Below, in pieces: positions 42,498 to 51,500 of a stretch of 64,000 nucleotides of DNA (its first letter is position 1; the number at the start of each line of letters is the position of its first letter). Both the position numbers and the translations under genes were made by a program. The DNA is from JAFAYN01 sp963733105 (GTDB taxonomy: Bacteria; Gemmatimonadota; Gemmatimonadetes; Longimicrobiales; Longimicrobiaceae), in assembly GCA_963733105.1 (NCBI GenBank), contig CAVTCB010000020.1:62001-126000 (forward strand), written 5' to 3'. The notes beneath the pieces were generated by a model. The model made no database searches. It saw only the letters and a list, made by a program, of their open reading frames with translations, and was not told where the DNA came from.

Positions 42498-42935
42498 GTG
42501 CCGGAAGAAGCGCTGCTCGCCGTCACACCGGACGTCTGGGTGCCTCGCGCGGAGTTGGAGTTCCGCGCGACGCGCTCCGGGGGGCCGGGGGGACAGCACG
42601 TCAACACCTCCTCCACCCGGGTGGAGCTGACCTGGAGCGTCGCCGCGTCGCCGTCGCTGACGGAGGAGCAGCGCGCCCGGGTGCTGGAGAAGCTCGCCAA
42701 CCGCATCGACGGCGAGGGGACGCTCCGCCTGGCGGCCAGCGAGCACCGCAGCCAGCACCAGAACCGCGAGGCGGCGGTGGAGCGCTTCACGGAGCTGCTG
42801 CGCGAGGCGCTGCACGTCCCCAAGCCCCGCAGGAAGACCCGCCCCACCCGCGCCTCCCGCGAGGTGCGCCTCCAGTCCAAGAAGCGCCGCTCCGACGTCA
42901 AGCGGATGCGCGGCCCCGTGCGCGGCGACGAGTAG
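42498..42935 (+). CDS. arfB: Alternative ribosome-rescue factor / peptidyl-tRNA hydrolase ArfB
   Basis: 145 aa with the release-factor catalytic motif RSGGPGGQHVNTSSTRVEL (GGQ near residue 32) and a long basic C-terminal tail (KPRRKTRPTRASREVRLQSKKRR) that enters the empty mRNA channel. Hydrolyses peptidyl-tRNA on stalled ribosomes. It is shorter than true release factors and lacks codon-recognition domains. GTG 42498 lies four bases after the FKBP stop, so translation is probably coupled. Confidence 0.9.
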   Translation: MPEEALLAVTPDVWVPRAELEFRATRSGGPGGQHVNTSSTRVELTWSVAASPSLTEEQRARVLEKLANRIDGEGTLRLAASEHRSQHQNREAAVERFTELLREALHVPKPRRKTRPTRASREVRLQSKKRRSDVKRMRGPVRGDE

Positions 42936-43032
42936 CGCGCCGGTACGTACTTCGGCATTCTCCTTGCACCTGCCGGCGGCGGCGGCCATCCACGGCCGCT
43001 CGACGGACCCAACCCGAACTGCCGAGGGACGT

Positions 43033-43290
43033 ATGGGATTCATCTGGATGATCATCATCGGTCTGGTCGTCGGGGCGATTGCCAAGGCGCTGATGCCGGG
43101 ACGCGACCCGGGTGGCTTCATCGTGACCATCCTGCTGGGCATCGCCGGCTCCGTGGTCGGCGGCTTCATCGGGCAGGCGATCGGGATGGACGACGGGCGC
43201 GGCTTCAGCCACCTGATCTTCTCCGTGATCGGCGCGGTGCTCCTCCTGTTCATCTACCGCATGATCGTCGGGCGCCGCCGGACGGTGTAG
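43033..43290 (+). CDS. GlsB/YeaQ/YmgE family stress membrane protein
   Basis: 85 aa, three membrane helices: FIWMIIIGLVVGAIAKALM with the family motif GxxxGxxAxxxMPGRDPGG, FIVTILLGIAGSVVGGFIG, and LIFSVIGAVLLLFIYRMI. Family members are induced by general stress; function unknown. Precedes a ferritin-like gene by 34 bases, a pairing seen in other stress loci. Confidence 0.9.
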   Translation: MGFIWMIIIGLVVGAIAKALMPGRDPGGFIVTILLGIAGSVVGGFIGQAIGMDDGRGFSHLIFSVIGAVLLLFIYRMIVGRRRTV

Positions 43291-43324
43291 GCGGCGGCTT
43301 CCACACCAACGACCGGAGACCGGT

Positions 43325-44008
43325 ATGGCCACGACCGAGATGCGGGACCTCCTGAAGCACGAGCTGGGCGACCTCCTCTTCGCCGAGAAGACGTTCCTCA
43401 AGGGGACGAAGAAGATGGCGAAGGAGACCTCCGAGCCGGCCATGCGTGAGCGCCTGCTGGCTCACGCCGCCGAGACCGAGGGGCAGATCAGGCGGCTCGA
43501 GGAGGCGTTCAGGGCCATGGGCGAGAAGCCCAAGGCGGAGAAGTGCGAGGCGGCGCTCGGGCTGATCGAGGAGCACGACTCCTTCGTGTCCGAGGAAGAG
43601 CCGTCCAAGGAGATCCTGGAGGCCTTCGACCTGGGCTCCGGTCTGCGGGTGGAGCACTACGAGATCGCGGCGTACCGCACGGCCATGGCCATCGCGAGGA
43701 TGCTGGGCGAGCAGGAGTGCCTGGGGCTGCTCCAGCAGAACCTGGCGGAGGAGGAGGCGATGGCCAAGTTCATCGAGAAGGCGGCCGCCCGCTCGCTCCA
43801 GACGCTCGCCCGGGGGATCACCCTGCGGCGGCAGCAGGAGACTTCGGACGGCGCCACGGCGAAGAAGTCCACCGCCAAGAAGTCGGCCGCGAAGAAGAGC
43901 ACGGCGGCGAAGAAGTCGACGGCCAAGAAGAGCACCGCCGGGAAGTCCACGGCCAAGAAGAGCACCGCGAAGAAGAGCGGCGGCCGGAAGACGGCGGCGA
44001 AGTCGTAG
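43325..44008 (+). CDS. DUF892/YciE-YciF ferritin-like protein with histone-H1-like tail
   Basis: 227 aa. Residues 1-165 form the four-helix YciE/YciF (DUF892) ferritin-like domain: DLLKHELGDLLFAEKTFLKG, HAAETEGQIRRLEEAF, HYEIAAYRTAMAIARMLGEQE and LAEEEAMAKFIEKAA; Glu/His residues in EHYEIAAYR fit a di-iron site. Residues 170-227 are a lysine/alanine/serine/threonine tail of repeated TAKKS units, like histone H1 or the tails of bacterial HU/Hc1 proteins, expected to bind DNA. The combination suggests a nucleoid-bound iron or peroxide handler comparable to Dps. Follows the GlsB-type gene; ends at a 16-bp terminator. Confidence 0.85.
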   Translation: MATTEMRDLLKHELGDLLFAEKTFLKGTKKMAKETSEPAMRERLLAHAAETEGQIRRLEEAFRAMGEKPKAEKCEAALGLIEEHDSFVSEEEPSKEILEAFDLGSGLRVEHYEIAAYRTAMAIARMLGEQECLGLLQQNLAEEEAMAKFIEKAAARSLQTLARGITLRRQQETSDGATAKKSTAKKSAAKKSTAAKKSTAKKSTAGKSTAKKSTAKKSGGRKTAAKS

Positions 44009-44034
44009 CCGGACCGGCTCCGGCCGGGAGACGC

Positions 44035-44069
44035 GAAGACCCCGCCGGGCGCTGCCCGGCGGGGTCTTC
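44035..44069 (+). terminator. Terminator after ferritin-like gene
   Basis: Perfect 16-bp stem GAAGACCCCGCCGGGC and complement with a three-base loop, 26 bases after the stop and 20 before the convergent zapE stop; usable by both. Confidence 0.88.
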
Positions 44070-44089
44070 GTCGCTCCGGCGGCGAGCGG

Positions 44090-45133
44090 CTACCCGGCCG
44101 CGCGCTCCCCGAGAAGCTCCCCCATGCGGGAAAGGCAGCGCGAGAACTTCTTCCCGTAGGCGCCGCGCAGGAACTCCGCCGGGAAGAGGCCGCCGAGCGG
44201 GACCCGGGAGCTGGCGGCGAAGGGGACGGCGTCGTCGTACACCTTGTCGACGAAGTGCACCCAGCGCAGCGCGTCCGGGAGGCCGGGGAGCAGTGCGACG
44301 TCCTCCACGAAGAGCGCGCCGATGCGCTCCGCGAGGGCGGCGTAGCGGATGGGGTGCACCTCCCGCAGGGCGGCGAGGAGGGCGTCGAAGCGCGCGTGCA
44401 GCGCCCCCTCCCCGGCGGCGCCCGTCTCCCGCGCGAGCGCTTCGGGGGCGAGGAACGCCTCCAGCCCGGGGCGCGCCTCGAAGCGGCGGTGGCGGAAGTC
44501 CTCCCCCTGCACCCGCACGGTCTCGAAGGCGGAGGCCAGCTCCTCGATCTCGGCGGCGAAGTCCTTCTGCGAGAAGCGCCCGCGCCCCAGCTCGTCGGGG
44601 ACGGTGTTGGAGGTGGTGGCCACGTGCACCCCGTCCTCCAGCGCGCCGCGCAGGAAGGCGAGCGCCAGCTTCAGGTTCCCCGGGTCGTCCAGCTCCCACT
44701 CGTCCACGGCCACCAGCCGCTGCCCCCGGAACGCCTCGCGCGCGCGCCCCACGCCCAGCAGCCCGATGGTGTACACCAGCTCGTCGAAGCTCAGGTAGCT
44801 GCGCGGCGCGGGGGCGGCGCTCCAGAGGGCGGCCAGGAGGTGCGTCTTCCCCACCCCGAAGCCGCCGTCCAGGTAGACGCCGGTGGCGCGTGGCCGGGTG
44901 CCCATGGCGGTGCGGACGCGGCGCATCCACCCGTCCAGCGACCCCTCGCGCAGCGAGCCGGCGAAGGCGCGGAGCCGCTCCACGGCGGCGCGCTGCGATG
45001 GGTGCCGCGGGTCGGGGACGTAGTCCTCGAAGCGCTTGTCCGCGAACCGGGGCGGGGGGACGAACGACGCCAGCAGCTCGCCCGGGTCGGGGCGGGCGGG
45101 AAGCGAGGCGACCAGGGCTTGCAGCGTGAGCAC
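44090..45133 (-). CDS. zapE: ZapE / AFG1-family ATPase
   Basis: 347-aa AAA+ ATPase of the ZapE/AFG1 family. RFEDYVPDPRHPSQ, Walker A YLDGGFGVGKTHLLAAL near residue 93, FDELVYTIG, Walker B LVAVDEWELDDPG near 140, sensor THVATTSNTVPDELGRGRF-type motif near 180, and VHFVDKVYDDAVPFAASS near the end. In E. coli ZapE associates with the division ring; AFG1 links to membrane-protein turnover. GTG 45133 is the best start: the frame runs on to 45349 but that extension reads across a hairpin and lacks conserved sequence. Confidence 0.85.
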   Translation of the reverse strand: MLTLQALVASLPARPDPGELLASFVPPPRFADKRFEDYVPDPRHPSQRAAVERLRAFAGSLREGSLDGWMRRVRTAMGTRPRATGVYLDGGFGVGKTHLLAALWSAAPAPRSYLSFDELVYTIGLLGVGRAREAFRGQRLVAVDEWELDDPGNLKLALAFLRGALEDGVHVATTSNTVPDELGRGRFSQKDFAAEIEELASAFETVRVQGEDFRHRRFEARPGLEAFLAPEALARETGAAGEGALHARFDALLAALREVHPIRYAALAERIGALFVEDVALLPGLPDALRWVHFVDKVYDDAVPFAASSRVPLGGLFPAEFLRGAYGKKFSRCLSRMGELLGERAAG

Positions 45134-45308
45134 TCGGCGGACTTGTACGGCGTTCGGGGGACGGCGTCCGGCACGGCAGAGCGGCGAAAACGTATGCCGG
45201 GCCGGGGCTCCGGCGCAACGACGCGATCCCGGCAGATCCGGGGCACAGGTGCCCCAGCTCCCCGCGAGCGGCGCGAAACGAGTGTGCGGACGGCCGGCGC
45301 CGGAGTAA

Positions 45309-45350
45309 GTTGAAGGCCCGGAGGGCATCGCTGCCTTCCGGGCCTTCAAC
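45309..45350. promoter_or_regulatory. 19-bp hairpin in leader of small lipoprotein gene
   Basis: Inverted repeat GTTGAAGGCCCGGAGGGCA against its complement with a single mismatch and four-base loop. It lies 22 bases before the lipoprotein start and 175 bases upstream of zapE. Could be a terminator for an unseen transcript or a leader structure. No U-tract follows on +. Confidence 0.5.
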
Positions 45351-45372
45351 CCTCACTCCGGGAGATCCTCAC

Positions 45373-45594
45373 ATGCGCACCATCCGCTGCCTCTCCGTCC
45401 TCGCCGTCGCCGTGACACTCGGCGCCTGTTCCCAGGACCCGCTGCAACCCGACGTTCGGAAGCAGGCGGCGTCGGAAGGTGTTCGGCACGAATCGGGAGT
45501 CGTGATGGGGAGTGGGCTCTCGTTCGTGCCGCCTCAGGCCGCCTCCGACTCCATCGCTAGCCGCGCGGGTGGGTACATGGGTTCCGGCCTCTGA
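45373..45594 (+). CDS. Small lipoprotein with repeated MGSGL motif
   Basis: 73 aa. Signal CLSVLAVAVTLGACSQDP with lipobox GAC (Cys about residue 19). The mature part of ~54 residues carries MGSGL twice: once mid-chain (GVVMGSGLSF) and once as the last five residues (GGYMGSGL end). No named family. The repeat at the exact C-terminus suggests a processed or recognised peptide. It converges, with an eight-base gap, on a TPR protein gene. ATG 45373 chosen by signal position; GGGAGAT is upstream. Confidence 0.65.
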   Translation: MRTIRCLSVLAVAVTLGACSQDPLQPDVRKQAASEGVRHESGVVMGSGLSFVPPQAASDSIASRAGGYMGSGL

Positions 45595-45602
45595 CCCGAA
45601 TT

Positions 45603-47796
45603 TCAGGTCAGATCGCCCCGAAGTGTTGGGACGGCCATGTTCACACCGTTCTGACGGCGCCTGGGGCGGAGTGCGGTCGCGATCCCACGGGCCAACCGTT
45701 GCGCACTTCGCGCATCGTGTCCGGGATCGCGGCCCAACCCCGGACGTGCATGCGTCTTGGCAGCGTCCTCAGCAGTCTTGAGCAAGCACATCGTAGTAGC
45801 GGCGAGGTGTGTCTCCCCTCGCGCAACTGCCCCGAGGTTGGCATGTTGAGCAGCCCGTCCTGCATGCTCGTACAACCCACGCAGTAGAGCACCATACGCG
45901 ATATGGATCAGCGCCCATACATTGATTTCAATACCTGCCCTTCCCTCCATCGCTGACCACACGGCGGTCCACCCCTCCTCAAAAGCCTGCGCTTCACCTG
46001 CACCTGCTGCTGCACGAGCAAGGCTCGCTTCGAGCAGAACTCTATCCTCCGACGGAAGCTCAGAGCTTCTCAGAGCCCTGAACAACAGCAATGCATTTTC
46101 GAAGTCTTTCCTGTTCTCCATGAGGTATATGGCCAGATCGTGGCCGAGTCTAGGGAGTAGGAAGTGACCATGGCCGAGAACGCGTAGCGCTTCTTGTGCG
46201 TAAGCGAATCCATCGTCGCCACGGTCCGATGCAAAGCTCGTCGCGCACAGGTCAATCAGCGCCATCCCCTCCATATCCCGCAGCCCTTCTCGTCTGGCAA
46301 ACTCAAGATGGCTCTGGTGAAGATCATACGCACGGGCCAAGTCACCGTGCTGAAAATGGAGGTTTCCAAGCCCACCCAGGCACCTCGCTTCCATCATGGC
46401 GTCACCCGACCGTTGAGCAAGGCGAATCGTGTGTCCGAACCATGCCTCGGCCCTCTCGTACTCGGCCATTGAACGCAGAGCGCGGGCGAAAGCATATGCC
46501 GGCTGCGGATCTTCCGGTTTCTTGAGGACGTCTGCGAGCAGCAACGTCTCCTCGTCCATCGCCACCGGGTGCATGCGGAGAGCACGGACGAGGTCATGGG
46601 CGAAATCCCTGGCGGATTCATCTGTTACGGCAGGCAATGCGGGCCGAATCCCCTCCCCGCCAAGCGATTCCAGCAGGGCTTTTACAGCGGAGATCGACTT
46701 CCCTGCCCGACTTGCCTCGGCTGTTTCGAGCGCACGGTTAGCAGCCTCCCGAGCACGGTCTGTCTGGTCGAGGCCCGCAGCACCGTTTGCAAGCGCGATC
46801 AGGGCATCCAGGAATCCGTCCCCGCGTGCATGACTCGTGATCGCCCAGACCTCGGTCCACAGCGGCTCGAAGAGGGATGCCTGCCCCGTCGCCGCCGCGG
46901 CTCGCGCGAGATTGGCGAGAGCGAGCACACGGCTCGCCAGCTCCGTCGTGTGTGGCAGCAGTGCACGCAGCACGGGGAGCGCCTCTCCGAATGCGCCGCA
47001 CCTGTCCATCAGGGCCACCGCCATGTCATGCACCATGGAGCGAACCCGCGGGTCGCTGCTGTCCAGGAAACCCAGCGCGGCGCGTGCCAGCCGCATCCCC
47101 TCCGTTATCGTGCCTGCTTCGAAGTTCAGAACTGCCAGCCCATACGCGGCGTCGGCTCTCTCGTCATGGAGTCCGTGGCGACTGGCGAGTCGCGACATCC
47201 TTTTCGCTAAGCTTCATTGCGAGCGCATAATTGCCCCGCAGGCCATGGATGTTCGCTAGCCCGCCGTAGGTGCGCGCCTGCGTCTCCTTGTCGCCGCCGC
47301 GAGCCGCCAGCACCAGCGCGCGCTGGTACCACGCCTCCGCTCGCACGTACTCGGCACGTACGCGCGCGAGCCGTCCCACCTCGTACGCGAGACGCGCGTC
47401 GGACGCGTACGCGAGCGCCGCCCCCTGCGCGAACGCCAGCGCCGTCCCGCCCAGCCCCTGCCCCTCCGCCCACGCCGCGACCCGGCTGCACAGGTGCGCG
47501 ATCACCGGCCCGGCGTCCGGGTGCGGGTCGCGCACCAGGACCGCCAGCGCGCCCAGCTCCTCCTCCAGCTCGGGAACCGTCCCGGCGAAGGTGCGCGCCC
47601 CGTCCGCGAACAGCCCCTCGCGCCGGTCCGGCGCCGCCGTGCCCCACAGCGCCGCGTCGCGCAGGACCGCCCACAGGAGCACGCCCGCGGGCGAGAGCGC
47701 CTCGTCCAGCACGGAGGCGTGGGGGAGGAGCGGTCCGGAGGAAGAATGGACCAGGGCCGGCAGGGGCCTGCGGTCGAGGAAAGCGGGCTCGTCCAT
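45603..47796 (-). CDS. Tetratricopeptide-repeat protein, frameshifted
   Basis: About 730 codons in two frames. The first 200 residues run from ATG 47796 (frame stop at 47164); the rest (531 codons) lie one frame over and close at 45603. The switch is near 47195, at GCGAAAAGGATG, where NYALAMKLSEK continues as MSRLASRHGLHDERAD. TPR-type helices recur: ARVRAEYVRAEAWYQRAL, AYGLAVLNFEAGTITEGMRL, YERAEAWFGHTIRLAQRSGD, CLGGLGNLHFQHGDLARAYDL. No signal, membrane helix or DNA-binding domain is visible, so it is probably a cytoplasmic scaffold or sensor. Base usage of the C-terminal part (45.6-47.2 kb) is clearly less GC-rich than its neighbours, suggesting recent acquisition or relaxed selection. Confidence 0.68.
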
Positions 47797-47821
47797 CGCG
47801 CCTGCGGCAGGTGAGCGTCCA

Positions 47822-47849
47822 GTCGTCTACTATGTGCACGTTAGACGAC
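47822..47849. promoter_or_regulatory. Inverted repeat upstream of TPR gene
   Basis: GTCGTCTA at 47822-47829 and TAGACGAC at 47842-47849, spaced by 12 bases containing GTGCAC. It lies 26 bases upstream of the TPR start codon, as expected for an operator. No known regulator consensus assigned. Confidence 0.4.
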
Positions 47850-47874
47850 CTTCCGGCGGCAACGCAAGCGAAAA

Positions 47875-47902
47875 CGGGCGGCCGCCTTGAATGCGCCGCC
47901 CG
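47875..47902 (-). terminator. Terminator after lipoprotein gene
   Basis: CGGGCGGC / GCCGCCCG stem of 8 bp followed, on the minus strand, by TTTT and then CGCTTGCG; 88 bases downstream of the lipoprotein stop at 47990. Confidence 0.55.
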
Positions 47903-47989
47903 CGGGAAGTGGGACCTCGATGTCCCAAGCGTGATTTGTGGCTCGTGCGTCTCGGAGCGGCGCGACGAGCCGCGCCACTCACCGGCGGC

Positions 47990-48409
47990 TCAGCTGCGGC
48001 CCCAGACGCTCACGGACGAGATGGGGAGCTGGTTCTGGATGTCGAAGTCCACCCGCTCGCCCGCGCTCACGTGGACGGCCGGGGTCAGGAAGCCGTTGCT
48101 GGAGCCGATGGGGTCGGCCAGGAGGCGCAGCCCGCCCACCCCTCCCATCGCCCCCGCCGGGACGCGGAAGATCTGCGTGCTCATGCTGCTCACCGTCCCC
48201 AGGCGGAAGCGCGCCGTGCCGCGCACCAGGTACACGTTCATGTCCGCCCAGTTGTTGTTGGTCACCCGCACCGTCGCGGGGGCGCGGCGCACGGGCGAGG
48301 CCTCCACCGCGCCGGGGGCGTAGCCCTGTTCGAGCGAGCCGCCCGGGCTGACGCACGCGGCGGAGAGGGCGAGCGAGGACACGGCGACCGCGATGCGAAG
48401 CGTGCGCAT
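47990..48409 (-). CDS. Lipoprotein of unknown function
   Basis: 139 aa. Signal IAVAVSSLALSAACVSPGG with lipobox AAC (Cys about residue 19). The mature domain is beta-rich: TVRVTNNNWADMNVYLVRGTARFRLG, STQIFRVPAG, VDFDIQNQLPISSVSVW at the end; VRVTNxNWxDMxVYLV resembles small periplasmic proteins common in Gemmatimonadota. Function unknown. ATG 48409 is preceded by GGGAGGTGGT. About 100 bases after the NRPS start side, reading away on the same strand as the NRPS. Confidence 0.65.
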   Translation of the reverse strand: MRTLRIAVAVSSLALSAACVSPGGSLEQGYAPGAVEASPVRRAPATVRVTNNNWADMNVYLVRGTARFRLGTVSSMSTQIFRVPAGAMGGVGGLRLLADPIGSSNGFLTPAVHVSAGERVDFDIQNQLPISSVSVWGRS

Positions 48410-48510
48410 ACACCACCTCCCGTGAAGTGCAAAGGGGCGCCCCGAAGGACGCCCCGTCGCGTTGTTCGTCTCGTTGTCCGCGCGCGCGTCGCCGCGCCGC
48501 ACCCCCGCTC

Positions 48511-51500
48511 TCAGTCAAATCCCGTGCCGCGACGCGACGCCTCCTCCACCCGCTGGGCGAGCGCCTCCACCGTGGGCGCCGCGAACAGGTCGCGGAGGGG
48601 GAGCTCCACCCGGAACGCCCGCCGGACCCGGGCGACCACCTCCGCCGCCAGGAGCGAGTGCCCGCCCAGCGCGAAGAAGTCGTCGCCGGCCCCCACCCGG
48701 GAGACGCCCAGCACCTCGCCCCAGATCTCCGCGATCCGCGCCGCCACGGGGGACGCGGGGGGGGCGTGCTCCACCGGGCGCCCCGCGCCCGGCGCCGGGC
48801 GCGGGAGGGCCGCGCGGTCGGTCTTGCCGTTGGCCGTGAGCGGGAGCGCGTCCATGAACACCCATGCCGAGGGGACCATGTACGACGGGAGCCTCTCCCC
48901 CAGCGCGGCGCGGAGCACGGCCGCCTCCGGCGCCTCCCCCTCGCCGGGCACCACGTACGCCACCAGGCGCACCTCCCCCGGCTCCTCCTCCCGCGCCTCC
49001 ACCACCGCCTCCCGCACCCCGGGAAGGGCGTCCAGCGCCGCCTCCACCTCCCCCGGCTCCACGCGGAACCCGCGCAGCTTCACCTGGCGGTCGATCCGCC
49101 CCAGGAACTCCAGCTCCCCGTCGGCGCGCCAGCGCGCCCGGTCGCCGCTGCGGTACATCCGCGCCCCCGCCGCGCCGGAGAACGGGTCGGGGACGAAGCG
49201 CTCCGCCGTGGCGGCCGGACGCTCCAGGTAGCCGCGCGCCACCCCCGCCCCGCCCAGGTACAGCTCCCCCGGCACGCCGGGGGGGACGGGCTCCAGCCGC
49301 CCGTCCAGCACGTACGCCCGGTCGTTGGCGACGGGGCGCCCGATGGGGGGGACCCCTGCGCCCGGCGCGACCCACGCCGCGGCCGCCACCACGGTGCACT
49401 CGGTGGGGCCGTAGCCGTTGAGGAGCGCGAAGGGGAGCCCGGGGGGCGGGGCGAAGTGGAGGCGGTCGCCCCCGGCCAGGAGGACGCGCAGCTCCGAGTC
49501 CTCCGGCCAGGGGAGGCGGAGCGCCCGCTCGGCCAGCGGGGTGGGGAGGAAGGCGACGGTGATCCCCCGCTCCGCGATCCACTCCACGGCGCGCTCGGCG
49601 GAGAGGCGCGTCTCCCCGTCCGCGAAGTGCACGCTCGCGCCCGCGGACAGGAAGGGCCACAGCTCCCAGGCCAGCGCGTCGAAGGCCGGCCCCGCCACCT
49701 GCGACCCCCGGTCGGCGGGGGAGAGGCCCATCGCCTCGCGGTACCACGCCGACAGGTTGGCGAGCTGGCGGTGCTCCACCACCACCCCCTTGGGTGTCCC
49801 GGTGGAGCCGGAGGTGTAGACCACGTAGGCGGCGCTCTCCGGACTCACCTCCACGGTGGCGCCGGAAGCGGCCTCCGCGCCGTCCCCTTCGTCCAGGAGG
49901 AGCGCGCGCGGGCCCTCCGGGAGCGCGGGGAGGACGCCGGTGCGGGTCACCAGGACGGGGGCGCGGGCGTCGCGCACGGTCAGGGCGATGCGCGCCGCCG
50001 GGTGCTCCGGGTCCAGGGGGAGGCAGGCGCCGCCGGCCTTCCACACCCCCAGGAGGGCGACGGCCAGCTCCGGGCCGCGCTCCAGGCACACCGCCACCCG
50101 CGTCTCCGGCCCCACCCCGAGCGCGCGCAGCCGCCGCGCCACCCCCTCTGCCGCGCGGTCCGCCTCGGCGTAGGTGAGCACCGTCCCCGCGCCGGAAAGG
50201 GCCGGGGCGTGCGGCGCGCGCGCCGCGTGCTCCTCGAAGAGCCGGTGCACGGGGACGTCCAGCGCGTAGGGGCGGGCGGTGGCGTTCCACTCCTCCAGCA
50301 CCCGCCGCCGCTCGCCGGCGGGGAGGAGGGCGAGGGCGGAGACGGGGGCGTCCGGGTCGGCCAGGGCGGCCGCCAGGAGCGTCTCGTAGCCGCGCGCCAT
50401 CCGCGCGACGGTGGGCGGGTCGAACAGGTCCGTGGAGTACTCCCAGATCAGCGTCACCTCGCCCCTCCCCCCGCCCGCGCCCTGCTCCCCGCGCGGGACC
50501 GCGATCACCTGCAGGTCGAACTTGGCCGACCCGTTCCCCAGCGCCTCGGTCACCTCCAGCACGGCGCCGGGGACGCGCAGCTCCGGGTACGGGGCGTGGT
50601 GGAAGCTGAACGCCACCTGGTACACGGGGAGCCGGTCCGGCGCCCGCTCCGGCTGCACCTCCTCCACCACCCGGCCGAAAGGGACGTCCTGGTTCGCGTA
50701 CGCCCGCAGCGTGGTGCGCCGCACCCGCTCCAGGAGGCCGGCGAAGGAAGGGTCTCCGGCCAGGTCGGCGCGGAGGGCGAGGGTGTTCACCACCATCCCG
50801 ATCAGCCCCTCCGACTCGCGGGTGCTCCGCGCCGCGGCGCCGCTCCCCACGCAGAACTCCGTCCGCCCCGACCAGCGGGCCAGGAGCGCCTGGAAGGCGG
50901 ACAGCAGCGTCATGAAGAGGGTGGTCCCGCGGCGGCGGCTGAAGGCCGCGGCCGCCTCGGCCAGGACGGGGTCCAGCCGCACGCGCAGGGTGGCGCCGCG
51001 GAAGCTCAGCTCCGGGGGGCGGGGGCGGTCGGAGGGGAGGTCGAGCGACGGGGGGAGCGGGGTCAGCTCCTCCCGCCAGAAGTCGAGCTGCGCGCGGGCG
51101 GCGGGGGTGTGCATCCACTCCCGCTGCCACACGGCGAAGTCCACGAACTGCACGGACGGCTCGGGGAGCGGCGAGGGCTCGCCGCGCAGCGAGGCGCCGT
51201 AGAGGGCGGTCAGCTCGTGGAGGAAGACGCCGAACGACCACCCGTCGTGCACGAAGTGGTGCTCCACGGCCAGGAGCACGTGCTCGTCCTCGGCGGGGCG
51301 GAAGAGGCTCCAGCGGACCAGGGGGAGGCGGGCCGGGTGGAAGGGACGGACCGACTCCTCCCGCACCCGCAGCTCCAGCTCCGCCCCGCGGCGCTCCGGT
51401 GGGAGCCCGCGCAGGTCGGTGGTGTGGAGGCGGACGGGCCAGGGAGGGCGCACCTCCTGCACGGGCCCGCCGGGGCCCCGCACGAACTCGGTGCGGAACA

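Noticed and set aside
43850..43990. Direct repeats resembling a CRISPR-like array
   Set aside because: They are the in-frame codons of the lysine/threonine tail of the ferritin-like protein; unit length and spacing are irregular and no cas genes exist.
45134..45349. Longer ZapE starting at 45349
   Set aside because: The extension has no conserved residues and crosses the 19-bp hairpin and the lipoprotein leader.
47164..47198. Separate gene start for the C-terminal TPR frame (MSRLAS at 47198)
   Set aside because: No ribosome site with proper spacing, and TPR sequence continues smoothly from the upstream frame, so a frameshift within one gene fits better.
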